Both the position numbers and the translations under genes were made by a program. This document shows positions 19,491 to 28,356 of a stretch of DNA of 64,000 bases, in pieces (position 1 is the first letter of the stretch; every line of letters starts with the position of its first letter). The DNA comes from Bacillota bacterium (GTDB taxonomy: Bacteria; Bacillota; TC1). The notes beneath the pieces are model-generated. The model ran no database searches. It had not been told where the DNA came from and saw only the letters and a list, made by a program, of their open reading frames with translations. The stretch lies in the NCBI GenBank assembly GCA_028683955.1, contig JAQUGR010000004.1, positions 51,623 to 115,622 of the forward strand, read 5' to 3'.

Positions 19491-20754
19491 GTAATTCCTC
19501 CCATTTACTAACAATCTTCTTTGTTCCTTTAGGTCCTAGAAAACAAGCATTCAACTTGTCTTTTTTTAGATAAATTTGGATGAATTCCAATAACTCACCA
19601 TATGTAATATTTTCTATTAAATCCACCATAACCTCTATACCCTTAAAACTATCATTGTAAATGTAGTCAGTAGCCATTTTAAACATAATATTTTGAGGAT
19701 TTTCAAATGACATTAAGGTTTGGCTTTTAATTTGTTTTTTTGTTCTATGAAATTCTTCTTCACTAATACCATTAGTTGAAATATTGTTTATAATGCTAAA
19801 TATTCCCTCTAAAGCTAATTCAAAATTTTCCATATTAGCTCCACCACTGATTAAAAGTTCTCCTGCATTTCTATATGCTGTTGTAAAACTGCCAATATCA
19901 TAACATAACGACCTTTTCTCCCTGATTTCTTGAAATAAATGAGAGCTACTACTACCACCAAGAATATTATTTAACAGGACCAGCTTGTTATAGTCAGGAT
20001 TTGTTTTACCTAAGCCTTCCATCCCAATTGCAAAATATATCTGGTTTATGTTGTCTCTTTCAAAAATTTTTACACCAAAATTATGTGAAGGTGTAAGCTT
20101 ATTTTCAATAGCATTTGCTTCTCTAATAAGAAAATTATCAGTAAAAAGCTTTTCTATCAAGTTTATCAATCCATCATTAAAGTTTCCAGTTACTGTTATA
20201 ACCATATTTTCTGGACGATAATGTGTATTGAAGTATTCAAGAAGAATATTTTTATTAATTTTTTTAATAAGTTTTTTATCACCTAGAATACTATATCCTA
20301 ATTCCGTGTCTTTAAAGATGTTCTTAGAAAACTCTTCTTGTATAAAACTATTTGGATCATCTTCATACATATTAATTTCTTCAAGAATCACTTTTTTTTC
20401 TTTCTCTATTTCATCTCCATCAAAAAGACTATTAGTTAACATATCAAATAGAACATCAAGTGCTGTAATAGCCTCTTCTTTCAATGTTTTGGTATAAAAT
20501 GCTGTAAATTCATGAGTTGTATAAGCATTAATAATGCCACCAATACCATCTATTTCTTCAGCAATATCTTTAGCAGTTCTTTTTTTTGTTCCTTTAAAAA
20601 GCATGTGCTCCAAAAAGTGAGCACAGCCATAGTTTATATTTATTTCATTTTTTGTTCCTGATTTTATGAAAATACCTATATTTGTAGTAAAGGAACTATC
20701 TATTTTATACGATAATATTTTTAAATTATTGTCAAGTATTCTTTCGTTGTACAA
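19483..20754 (-). CDS. M16-family zinc metallopeptidase
   Basis: Insulysin/processing-peptidase-like enzyme, 423 residues. The inverted zinc motif HFLEH (HxxEH, about residues 46-50) sits in GCAHFLEHMLFKGT and is followed by the downstream glutamate region (EKKVILEEINMYEDDP). The second half is the inactive M16 domain with GGSSSSHLFQEIREKRSLCYDI. This matches Firmicute YmxG/MlpA-type peptidases, often located near pnp and dut. TTG at 20754 follows a GAGGGG ribosome site. The in vivo substrate is not known from sequence. Confidence 0.92.
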   Translation of the reverse strand: MYNERILDNNLKILSYKIDSSFTTNIGIFIKSGTKNEININYGCAHFLEHMLFKGTKKRTAKDIAEEIDGIGGIINAYTTHEFTAFYTKTLKEEAITALDVLFDMLTNSLFDGDEIEKEKKVILEEINMYEDDPNSFIQEEFSKNIFKDTELGYSILGDKKLIKKINKNILLEYFNTHYRPENMVITVTGNFNDGLINLIEKLFTDNFLIREANAIENKLTPSHNFGVKIFERDNINQIYFAIGMEGLGKTNPDYNKLVLLNNILGGSSSSHLFQEIREKRSLCYDIGSFTTAYRNAGELLISGGANMENFELALEGIFSIINNISTNGISEEEFHRTKKQIKSQTLMSFENPQNIMFKMATDYIYNDSFKGIEVMVDLIENITYGELLEFIQIYLKKDKLNACFLGPKGTKKIVSKWEELHG

Positions 20755-20765
20755 AAATTACCCCT

Positions 20766-22385
20766 CTACTCCAAAGATAGAAAATAGAAATATACAGGTT
20801 GTTTACCTTCGTAAACTAAGACATCTAGTTCTTTGTATTTACTCTCTATTCTATCTTTTAATTTATCAGCTTCAGCCTTACTCACTTTATCTCCATAATA
20901 AATCGTCATTATTTCATGATTATCATAAGCTTGATTCAAATATTCATCCACAGCTTCATCTACTGTATTTTTCGATGCAATTATTGAATTTCCTCTTATT
21001 GTTAGTATTTGATCTTTTTTGATTTTCAGCCCATTATTTTGAGTATCCCTTACAGCATAAGTAATAGCGCCTGTATCAACTGTTGCAAAAGCCTCTTTCA
21101 TTAATAAAAGATTCTCTCTGGAATTTTTTTCTTCATTGAATGATAATATGCTTGTAAAACCTTGTTGAACATTTATAGAAGGTACCACTACAATTTTTTT
21201 ATCATTATTTAAGGCTATCGTCTGTTCTGCAGCCAGAATAATATTTTTATTATTTGGGAAAACGTAAACTATTTTAGCTGGTACTGCATCAATAGCTTGT
21301 TGAATGTCATGGGTACTAGGATTCATTGTCTGACCACCATCTAAAACAGCATCAACTCCCATGCTTTTAGCTATCTCAGCAAGTCCTGCTCCTGGTACAA
21401 CCATTACAAAACCATATTCCTTAAATTTAATTGGTTTTTTTACAACTTTTTTATTTTTAGCTAAAAATTGTTCTTTCATATTGTCGATTTTAATATTAGT
21501 TACATTACCTACACTTAATGCATAATCCAATACAGTTCCTGGAATATTAGTATGAATATGTACTTTTGCAATTCCATCAGCAACTATTGTAACTAAACTA
21601 TCACCTATATCAGGACTATCAAGTTTATTTCTTAAACTATCATTATCTACTTTTGGCTCAAGTATAATAAATTCAGTGCAATATGTGTATTTTATTTCAT
21701 CTAGATTTTGATATGACTGATCAACTATTGGTGAGTCTATAACCATTTCTTTTGTATCAAAAATCAAACTTTCACCTATAGCAGTTTTATACATGCCTTC
21801 AATTATTATCAATAAACCATATCCACCTGCATCGACAACACCAGCTTCTTTCAAAACTGGTAATAAATTAGGGGTTTCTTCAAGTGCTATCTTACCTGCA
21901 ACGATACTATGTTCCAAAACATGATATATGTCATCTTGCTTTTTGAGCGCTTCAGTCGCGCCTTCACTAATACCATCCATAACTGTTAATATCGTTCCTT
22001 TAACAGGCTTTTTTACAGCCTTATATGCTATTTCTGTTCCCAGTTTAAAGCATTCATTAAGAACCTTTCCATCAACTGCTCTTTTCCCGTGCATCCCAAC
22101 AGCAATACCTCTAAAAATTTGAGACAGTATTACTCCAGAATTTCCTCTCGCACCTAATAAAGCACCTTTAGAAAGTGCTTCAGCAAATTCAGTGAAATTC
22201 TTTGGTTCACTGTCATCAATTGTTTTTATAGCAGAGTACATAGTTAAATACATGTTAGTCCCTGTATCACCATCCGGTACAGGAAAAACGTTTAAATTGT
22301 TAATCTCTTCTTTTTTATTTTCTAAATATGCTAATGCCCCTTTAAATATCTTTTTTATTTCACCTATTTCAGTTATCGCATTCAA
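20766..22385 (-). CDS. fakA: DhaL-domain fatty acid kinase FakA (YloV-like)
   Basis: Kinase that phosphorylates fatty acids held by a FakB (DegV-family) carrier. 539 residues: N-terminal DhaL-type ATP-binding domain (about 1-200) with the metal-binding FPVPDGDTGTNMYLT and GARGNSGVILSQIFRG, a middle domain with CTEFII and a VHIHTN motif, and a C-terminal domain. It follows yloU by 17 bases, the universal Firmicute pairing, and precedes the M16 peptidase gene. The FakB partner is not in the window. Confidence 0.93.
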   Translation of the reverse strand: MNAITEIGEIKKIFKGALAYLENKKEEINNLNVFPVPDGDTGTNMYLTMYSAIKTIDDSEPKNFTEFAEALSKGALLGARGNSGVILSQIFRGIAVGMHGKRAVDGKVLNECFKLGTEIAYKAVKKPVKGTILTVMDGISEGATEALKKQDDIYHVLEHSIVAGKIALEETPNLLPVLKEAGVVDAGGYGLLIIIEGMYKTAIGESLIFDTKEMVIDSPIVDQSYQNLDEIKYTYCTEFIILEPKVDNDSLRNKLDSPDIGDSLVTIVADGIAKVHIHTNIPGTVLDYALSVGNVTNIKIDNMKEQFLAKNKKVVKKPIKFKEYGFVMVVPGAGLAEIAKSMGVDAVLDGGQTMNPSTHDIQQAIDAVPAKIVYVFPNNKNIILAAEQTIALNNDKKIVVVPSINVQQGFTSILSFNEEKNSRENLLLMKEAFATVDTGAITYAVRDTQNNGLKIKKDQILTIRGNSIIASKNTVDEAVDEYLNQAYDNHEIMTIYYGDKVSKAEADKLKDRIESKYKELDVLVYEGKQPVYFYFLSLE

Positions 22386-22402
22386 TAATATATTCCTCTT
22401 TC

Positions 22403-22759
22403 TTAATTCACTATAGCTATATCGTCAACATAAATATTTACAATCTTCTCCATATGAGGAATATAATGTTCTACTGCATAACTTACTTGGTCCATAATAT
22501 TTTGTGCAATAGCATCAATTTTTCCGCCGTAGGCTAAAATAACATGAACATTAATTTCGCATAGACCTTCTTTATATATTACTTCGATACCTTTGTCGTA
22601 TTGTTCTTTACCTAAAAATTTTTGGATACCTTCTTTGAAATTCTTAGAAACCATTCCAACAACGCCGTAACATTCTACAGCAGCTTTGCCTGCAACTTTA
22701 CTTACTAAGTTTTCCGAAATATCAATTTTGCCCTCTTGTGTTAATTTTAGTTCTACCAT
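22403..22759 (-). CDS. yloU: Asp23/Gls24-family protein (YloU-like)
   Basis: Small Asp23/Gls24 envelope-stress-family protein, 118 residues: GKIDISENLVSKVAGKAAVE, YGVVGMVSKN, then EVIYKEGLCEINVHVILAYG and a C-terminal VNIYVDDIAIVN. Its function in the YloU group is not established; Asp23 of Staphylococcus is membrane-associated. ATG at 22759 was chosen because GGGAGG lies 8 bases upstream; a start six codons earlier has no such site. It is first of its operon and divergent from rpmB. Confidence 0.9.
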   Translation of the reverse strand: MVELKLTQEGKIDISENLVSKVAGKAAVECYGVVGMVSKNFKEGIQKFLGKEQYDKGIEVIYKEGLCEINVHVILAYGGKIDAIAQNIMDQVSYAVEHYIPHMEKIVNIYVDDIAIVN

Positions 22760-22799
22760 GCTAAATTCCTCCCTCATAAAGAAATATCTTATTTTCTAT

Positions 22800-22808
22800 A
22801 TTATATCA
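22800..22808 (-). promoter_or_regulatory. Extended -10 promoter for yloU-fakA operon
   Basis: TGATATAAT on the minus strand, i.e. a perfect -10 (TATAAT, 22800-22805) with the TGn extension; no good -35 is visible. It lies about 40 bases upstream of yloU in the intergenic region shared with rpmB. Confidence 0.5.
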
Positions 22809-22862
22809 GATATGAAATAAATAAAAAACAGTGTAAAGTTATATTATTTTCAAAATATGAAC

Positions 22863-22891
22863 TTGATTTATTATTTTACATTTGCTATAAT
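22863..22891 (+). promoter_or_regulatory. rpmB promoter
   Basis: TTGATT (22863-22868), 17-base spacer, TATAAT (22886-22891), about 55 bases before the rpmB start. Divergent from the yloU promoter. Confidence 0.65.
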
Positions 22892-22946
22892 TTTAGAGTA
22901 TTGATATATGATATATTTCGTTTGTGATAGATAGGAGGTGCCAAAT

Positions 22947-23132
22947 ATGGCAAAATGCGAGATTTGTGGAAAAGGTCAAATGTCCGGTAATAATGTAAGC
23001 CACTCTCATGTTAAAACTAAAAGAAAGTGGAATCCAAACATTCAACCAGTAAAAGCTTCAGTAGCTGGAGCATCTAAAAAGCTTAATGTATGCAGTCGTT
23101 GCCTACGTTCTGGCAAAGTAGAAAGAGCTTAA
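22947..23132 (+). CDS. rpmB: 50S ribosomal protein L28, zinc-ribbon form
   Basis: Large-subunit protein of 61 residues starting [20 protein letters not shown]. Two CxxC pairs (CEIC near the start, CSRC near the end) show the zinc-binding (C+) type of L28. ATG at 22947 has AGGAGG 8 bases upstream; a GTG three codons earlier overlaps that site. Single-gene transcript with its own promoter and terminator. Confidence 0.96.
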   Translation: MAKCEICGKGQMSGNNVSHSHVKTKRKWNPNIQPVKASVAGASKKLNVCSRCLRSGKVERA

Positions 23133-23190
23133 CAGCCAACCTAGTGTTGATTTCTTACTGGAACAAACATTTTAATAAAATATTAAAATA

Positions 23191-23220
23191 AATGAGCAGG
23201 TTATCCTGCTCATTTTTTTT
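23191..23220 (+). terminator. Terminator after rpmB
   Basis: Perfect 10-bp stem AATGAGCAGG / CCTGCTCATT with a TTAT loop, then a run of T. It is also within 7 bases of the end of the convergent minus-strand gene, and an AT-rich left flank may let it work in both directions. Confidence 0.85.
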
Positions 23221-23226
23221 GTTTAT

Positions 23227-23697
23227 TTATTTCTCTGTAATTTGTGGTTCTACTGTGTTTTCTGTAATTATTTGAATTCCGGTTGTTTCTTTATTAATAA
23301 TTTCTGGAAGGGTTATATCTATTCTAGTTATAACCCCAGCACTATTTTTAATTTCTAAAACATTTTCTACCCTATCCGGATTAAAAAAATCAAATGTTAT
23401 CTCTAATGAATCTCCTTTATTAAGACTTGGTTTGCTAAATCCATTTAGCGGATAATATGATAATTTATAGTCATCAATTAATCTAACATAACTAAACGGA
23501 TCAACATCCTTACCGGAGAATACACCTGCCATTACTTTTATTTCAGCTTTATTATCTTCTACAGTAGTACTTGTTACAGCATATCTAATATCAACTTCTA
23601 CTGTTTGTTTACTATCTTTCAACACCAATATAACAATTGAAATCACTGATAATAACAATAAAAGTATGGATAATAGAACTATCAGCTTGTTCTTCAC
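23227..23697 (-). CDS. Membrane-anchored protein of unknown function
   Basis: I do not recognise this 156-residue protein. It has a strongly hydrophobic N-terminal anchor or uncleaved signal (about 5-27, LIVLLSILLLLLSVISIVILVL) and then a polar, probably extracytoplasmic beta-rich domain (FDFFNPDRVENVLEIKNSAG, VITRIDITLPEI) and an acidic/threonine-rich tail. No cysteine or obvious catalytic motif is present. It begins 12 bases after pnp and ends at the rpmB terminator, so it is probably expressed as the tail gene of the pnp transcript. Confidence 0.75.
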   Translation of the reverse strand: MKNKLIVLLSILLLLLSVISIVILVLKDSKQTVEVDIRYAVTSTTVEDNKAEIKVMAGVFSGKDVDPFSYVRLIDDYKLSYYPLNGFSKPSLNKGDSLEITFDFFNPDRVENVLEIKNSAGVITRIDITLPEIINKETTGIQIITENTVEPQITEK

Positions 23698-23709
23698 AAG
23701 TATCTCCTT

Positions 23710-25869
23710 TTATTCTTGCTCTAAAATAGCATCTTTTCTAGAAAGTTTTAGTCTGCCTTTGTCATCAAAACCTAAAGCTTTAACTAAAATTTCATCACCT
23801 TCATGTACTATATCTTCAACTTTATTAACTCTTTTCACATCTAAGACAGAAATATGAACAAGTCCTTCTCTTCCTGGATTTCCATAAACACCTTCAATAA
23901 CTTCAACAAATGCACCAAAGTCTGTTACTTTTTTAACTTTACCTACGTAAATTTTACCAACTTCTACTTCTGCACAAATTTTATTAATTATATTTATAGC
24001 TTTATCGATTCCTTCTTGATCTACTCCAGCAATTTCAACTCTTCCACTATCGTCAATATTAATTGCTACGCCGGTATCTTCTATAATTTTCTTAATCATT
24101 TTTCCTCCAGGTCCAATGATTTCTCTTATTTTATCTGGATTTACATCCATAGAAATAATTTTAGGCGCATATGGAGATAATAATTCTCTATTTGAATTTA
24201 GAGTCTCATTCATAATATCCATTATATGCATTCTACCAGCTTTAGCATGTTCAAGTGCTGTTTCTAGTATTTCTCTATTTATTCCATCTATTTTAATATC
24301 CATTTGCAAAGCTGTTACACCATCTTTAGTTCCCGCTACTTTAAAGTCCATGTCTCCTAAATGATCTTCCATACCTTGAATATCAGTTAAAATTGCAATT
24401 TTATCACCTTTTTTAATAAGTCCCATTGCGATTCCTGATACTTGTCCTAATAATGGAACACCCGCAGACATCAATGAAAGTGAACTTCCACAAACACTAC
24501 CCATAGACGTAGAACCATTAGAACTTAATGCCTCTGAAACAACTCTCATCACATAAGGAAAATCCTCTTGTGCTGGTAATACTGGTATTATTGCTCTTTC
24601 TGCTAAATTACCATGACCTATTTCTCTTCTTCCAGGTCCTCTCATCGGTTTTGTTTCACCTACGCTAAAAGCTGGAAAATTATAATGGTGAATATATCTT
24701 TTTGACGTTACTGTATTTATATCATCAATTATTTGTTCATCACTATTTGGTCCAAGTGTTACAACACTAAGAACTTGCGTCTCTCCTCTTGTAAACAAGG
24801 CAGAACCATGAGTTCTAGGAAGAATATCAACTTCACAAGTGATTGGTCTTACTTGTGTCAACTTCCTATTGTCAATTCTTATTTGTCTGTCAAGCATCAA
24901 ATCTCTAAAAGCTTCCTTTTCAATTTCACCAAATAATTCCTTGAACCATCTAACTTGTTCAGGTTTTTCTACTAATATAGCTTCTTTATCAGCAAAATAT
25001 TCTTTTACTAAGGTCTCTTTTAAAAGACTAATCTTTTCATCTCTAGGTTGTTTAGAAAGATTTTCAGACAGAATTTCTTCGATGCATTGAGTTACAGCTG
25101 GTGTAATTATAGCTGTAAAACTTTCAATGACACTTTGATCTTTTTCTTCTGGAACAAAAATGAACTTATCTTTGCAAAGCCCAAGTTTTTCGGCTTCATT
25201 TCTAAAGTCTACTATAAAGTCTACTACCTTTTTAATCTCTTCATGACCAAATAGTATGGCTTCTAACATAATACTTTCAGCAACAATTTTAGCACCTGCC
25301 TCAACCATCATTACTGCTTCTTTAGTTCCAGCTACAGTTAGATTGATTAAAGAGTTATCTCTTTGTTCAAGATTAGGATTTATAATAAATTCTCCGTCAA
25401 TATATCCAACTCTTACTGCACCAATAGGTCCATTAAAAGGTGCACTTGATAAATGAAGTGCTGCTGAAGCACAGTTCATAGCTAAAATATCAGGTTCATT
25501 GTCATCTTCAACAGATAAAACTGTACATACTATTTGTATATCATTCTTATATCCATCAGGGAATAAAGGTCTTATAGGTCTGTCTATTAATCTTGCAGTT
25601 AGAATTGATCTTTCACCGGCTCTACCTTCTCTTTTAATAAAGCCTCCAGGTATTTTTCCTGCAGCATACATTTTTTCTTCAACATCAATTGTTAATGGAA
25701 AAAAGTCAAAGCCTTCTCTTGCTTTCTTTGCTACTGAGGCTGCTGCTAATACTAAAGTATCTCCATATGTACCTAATACAGCTCCATCAGCAAGTTTGGC
25801 CATTCTTCCAGTTTCTAGGGTTAATGTTTCATTTCCTAATTGTAATTTTTTAATTAATGGGTTGTTCAC
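23710..25869 (-). CDS. pnp: Polyribonucleotide nucleotidyltransferase (PNPase)
   Basis: Phosphorolytic 3'-5' exoribonuclease and polymerase of mRNA decay. 719 residues with two RNase PH domains (about 10-220 and 310-540; [43 protein letters not shown]), a KH domain ([20 protein letters not shown], about 550-610) and an S1 domain ([19 protein letters not shown]). I chose GTG at 25869, with GGAGG 7 bases upstream; an upstream in-frame start would add 11 residues over the ribosome site. In most Firmicutes pnp directly follows rpsO, but here an 11-kb polysaccharide cluster separates them. Confidence 0.97.
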   Translation of the reverse strand: MNNPLIKKLQLGNETLTLETGRMAKLADGAVLGTYGDTLVLAAASVAKKAREGFDFFPLTIDVEEKMYAAGKIPGGFIKREGRAGERSILTARLIDRPIRPLFPDGYKNDIQIVCTVLSVEDDNEPDILAMNCASAALHLSSAPFNGPIGAVRVGYIDGEFIINPNLEQRDNSLINLTVAGTKEAVMMVEAGAKIVAESIMLEAILFGHEEIKKVVDFIVDFRNEAEKLGLCKDKFIFVPEEKDQSVIESFTAIITPAVTQCIEEILSENLSKQPRDEKISLLKETLVKEYFADKEAILVEKPEQVRWFKELFGEIEKEAFRDLMLDRQIRIDNRKLTQVRPITCEVDILPRTHGSALFTRGETQVLSVVTLGPNSDEQIIDDINTVTSKRYIHHYNFPAFSVGETKPMRGPGRREIGHGNLAERAIIPVLPAQEDFPYVMRVVSEALSSNGSTSMGSVCGSSLSLMSAGVPLLGQVSGIAMGLIKKGDKIAILTDIQGMEDHLGDMDFKVAGTKDGVTALQMDIKIDGINREILETALEHAKAGRMHIMDIMNETLNSNRELLSPYAPKIISMDVNPDKIREIIGPGGKMIKKIIEDTGVAINIDDSGRVEIAGVDQEGIDKAINIINKICAEVEVGKIYVGKVKKVTDFGAFVEVIEGVYGNPGREGLVHISVLDVKRVNKVEDIVHEGDEILVKALGFDDKGRLKLSRKDAILEQE

Positions 25870-25922
25870 TTGGTTTCCTCCAAATCTTTCTCTTCTTTTC
25901 ATTCTTCTTTATAATCTTCTTA

Positions 25923-25951
25923 ATTGTACCCTATTTTCTATTTTCAAGCAA
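25923..25951 (-). promoter_or_regulatory. pnp promoter
   Basis: TTGCTT (25946-25951), 17-base spacer, TACAAT (25923-25928) on the minus strand, 54 bases before the pnp start. It immediately follows the terminator of the polysaccharide cluster, which gives pnp an independent promoter. Confidence 0.6.
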
Positions 25952-25955
25952 TAGT

Positions 25956-25984
25956 AAAGGGAACCTTATAAACAGGTTCCCTTT
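25956..25984 (-). terminator. Hairpin ending the polysaccharide cluster
   Basis: Perfect 10-bp stem AAAGGGAACC / GGTTCCCTTT with a 9-base loop, located 33 bases after the stop of the last polysaccharide gene. The T-tract after the stem is short on the minus strand, so efficiency is uncertain. Confidence 0.65.
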
Positions 25985-26016
25985 AACATACAAGTTATAT
26001 AATGCAATATATTATT

Positions 26017-27096
26017 TTAGTTTTCTATTGCTTTAAATAAAAGATCTTTTGATTGTTGAATATAAATATTTAATTTCTCATTAGGTAGTACATAATTAAT
26101 ATCGTTAACTACGTCATTTAATGTTTTATCATCTTGTACTATTCTATTACTTAAGCCACAAACTTTTACTATGTTTTCTATCCTTGTAGGATTCTTCTTA
26201 GGTAAAACGACTGCAAATTTTTTATTGAATATTAAAGAGAAAGCAACACAATGAAATGAACTTGTAACAACAAATTCAGCTTCATTAATTAATTTAATGA
26301 AATCTCCTGGGCTTGCTGTTCTATCAAATTTATCACATTTGCATTTCTTTGAAAATCCACCGATAGAAATAACTTTTAAGCCTAATCTTTCAGCTAATTT
26401 TGTTACAGTATAATTCAAAAAAGTATCCTGATCTACAGCATATACAAGCATATAATTTTTATATTTCTTTTTATCATGCCCTTGACTATTTTTAATCATT
26501 TTTAAATAATCATTTTTATCTAATAAAAACACAGGATCAGCTACATGCTCAACTTCAAGTAATCCTACTTTTTTTAGTTGAACCATCCCAGATTCTTCTC
26601 TTACAAGTATTTTGCTAAAATCGTTTATTCTGTCTTTTATATCAAAAAGTTCTTTGTCAGATAAGTTATCTCTACCTAGGCTAGCAGCATATGATATTTT
26701 TTTTCCTTTTTTAACAAATTTAAGAAAATAAGCTAAATCGTTCCCACATGGAAAAAAATTATTCCAAATCTGGTCGCTGCCAGCAATATAAACATCAGCC
26801 TCAGGTGGTTCTTTTAACAAAGAACTATAATTATAGTATTTCTTCTCAGTCAATTTATTATTAGTTTCTATAAAATCAATGAACTTTCTGGTTCTAATGA
26901 TATAGTAAGGTGCAAAAATAATTTTCACTAAAATATTTTTTAATTTTAAGCTTAAACTTAAATCATATTTAGGTCTATAGTCTATAACTTCAGCATCATA
27001 ATTATTATTATTTAAAAATTTACACAAAGCTAATCCTTGCAGAACTGAACCATAATTATTAATAACTCTATGTAAAGTAATAATTCTAATTTTCAT
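26017..27096 (-). CDS. Polysaccharide pyruvyl transferase family protein
   Basis: Member of the WcaK/CsaB/AmsJ family, which adds ketal-pyruvate to sugars of surface polysaccharides. 359 residues; diagnostic pieces are NYGSVLQGLALCKFL near the start, EADVYIAGSDQIWNN, ISYAASLGRD, ILVREESGMVQLKKVG, VADPVFLLD and the C-terminal FVVTSSFHCVAFSLIFNKKF. It is the last gene of the surface cluster and follows the FrhB-like gene by 4 bases, a pairing often seen in capsule loci of Clostridia and Bacteroidetes. Confidence 0.88.
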   Translation of the reverse strand: MKIRIITLHRVINNYGSVLQGLALCKFLNNNNYDAEVIDYRPKYDLSLSLKLKNILVKIIFAPYYIIRTRKFIDFIETNNKLTEKKYYNYSSLLKEPPEADVYIAGSDQIWNNFFPCGNDLAYFLKFVKKGKKISYAASLGRDNLSDKELFDIKDRINDFSKILVREESGMVQLKKVGLLEVEHVADPVFLLDKNDYLKMIKNSQGHDKKKYKNYMLVYAVDQDTFLNYTVTKLAERLGLKVISIGGFSKKCKCDKFDRTASPGDFIKLINEAEFVVTSSFHCVAFSLIFNKKFAVVLPKKNPTRIENIVKVCGLSNRIVQDDKTLNDVVNDINYVLPNEKLNIYIQQSKDLLFKAIEN

Positions 27097-27100
27097 ATGT

Positions 27101-28303
27101 TTACCTCCAACTATTTTTAAAATATCTAATAATTCTTTTTAATTTATCTTTCACCACAAATGGCAAATAAGTCCTAATAATATTTTTAGACTTTTCTAAA
27201 ATTCCAGTCTTATACTTTTTAACTAAACCTTCTGGTCCTTCTTTCAACCATAATTCCAATAAATCTTCTCTTACAACACTTATATCGTTTGGACTGTTAA
27301 GTTGACCATTATCTTTTTTTACTTTTGTAAATGTTGATTTAGTTAATTCCATATATTCTTTTATGTCATCTATTAATTTTCCAGCTTTAACACTATTTAC
27401 TAAAAGTATTGATACTCCATTTTTTGTATTTAATTTGGAATGAAACTTTTCAACTCCCCAAAAATCACCCATGGTAAAATCACCTTGTCTTGTTCCACCT
27501 GCATATTTACATTCATAACAACTATCACGGTAAATATCACCATTTAGAAATTGTTTATAATAATATGATTCACTATTAGGTATTTTTTTATTCAGTAATT
27601 TATCCCCTTTTTTATATGAAATTTTCGCTAACAAACTCCAACCATTTGATTTATCTCTGAAATTCATATTGATAATTTTACCATTTAAAGTACTTTCTAA
27701 ATTTCGGATATAATCTTTAAAATATATTTGATTAGGAACTCCATGGCATATAACATCTGCTGTTATTAAGTTAACATATTCTTTATCCAAAAATTTATTT
27801 AATGCTGCAATTTGACAAGGAACCCCCGTAAAGAGAACTTTTCTGCCATTTATTAATTGTTTTTTCACATTTTTATAGATGTTAGTCATATTACTTTGGA
27901 CATACTTAGAACCTTGAATTTTATGCAGATCTTCCAGTTTATCAGTACATATATGTTCTGCCTGCATATCCTCACTCCAAGCACAGCCATATACTATACC
28001 ATTATTTTTAATAGTAATTGATGCTAAAGCACTAAATAAACCACCTGAGCTACTATTTATTATTGAATTTCTATTTTTATTTATACCTGCATAAACAGTT
28101 AATGGTTCATTATTTGAAATTTCAACAAATTGAAAAGCGCAAACTTTTTTGCAAAGTCCACAATCAATGCATACATTTTGATCAATCACAGGATAAATAA
28201 AGCCATATTTATCAGGCACCATTTTTATTGCTGTCGTTGGACAAACATCTCTGCAGGCTTCACAGCCACAACATTTGTTTTTTTCATTATAAACACTTAT
28301 CAT
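27101..28303 (-). CDS. FrhB/coenzyme F420 hydrogenase beta-like iron-sulfur oxidoreductase
   Basis: 400 residues. The N-terminus holds two 4Fe-4S ferredoxin motifs (CCGCEACRDVCPTTAI and CIDCGLCKKVCAF), followed by the FrhB/FdhB-type domain with NRNSIINSSSGGLFSALA, VLFTGVPCQIAAL, DVICHGVPN, FRDKSNGW and CYECKYAGGTRQGDFTMGDF. Proteins of this type are common in polysaccharide clusters next to pyruvyl transferases, where their reaction is unproven. ATG at 28303 has GAGGA 4 bases upstream and was preferred; ATG at 28336 lacks a ribosome site. Confidence 0.87.
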   Translation of the reverse strand: MISVYNEKNKCCGCEACRDVCPTTAIKMVPDKYGFIYPVIDQNVCIDCGLCKKVCAFQFVEISNNEPLTVYAGINKNRNSIINSSSGGLFSALASITIKNNGIVYGCAWSEDMQAEHICTDKLEDLHKIQGSKYVQSNMTNIYKNVKKQLINGRKVLFTGVPCQIAALNKFLDKEYVNLITADVICHGVPNQIYFKDYIRNLESTLNGKIINMNFRDKSNGWSLLAKISYKKGDKLLNKKIPNSESYYYKQFLNGDIYRDSCYECKYAGGTRQGDFTMGDFWGVEKFHSKLNTKNGVSILLVNSVKAGKLIDDIKEYMELTKSTFTKVKKDNGQLNSPNDISVVREDLLELWLKEGPEGLVKKYKTGILEKSKNIIRTYLPFVVKDKLKRIIRYFKNSWR

Positions 28304-28356
28304 ATAATCCTCAATTCTATAATTACCACTTGCCATAATTTTTCAAAAAAAATAAT

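Noticed and set aside
23854..25954. Series of plus-strand frames across pnp.
   Set aside because: Shadow frames of pnp; composition is atypical and no starts are supported.
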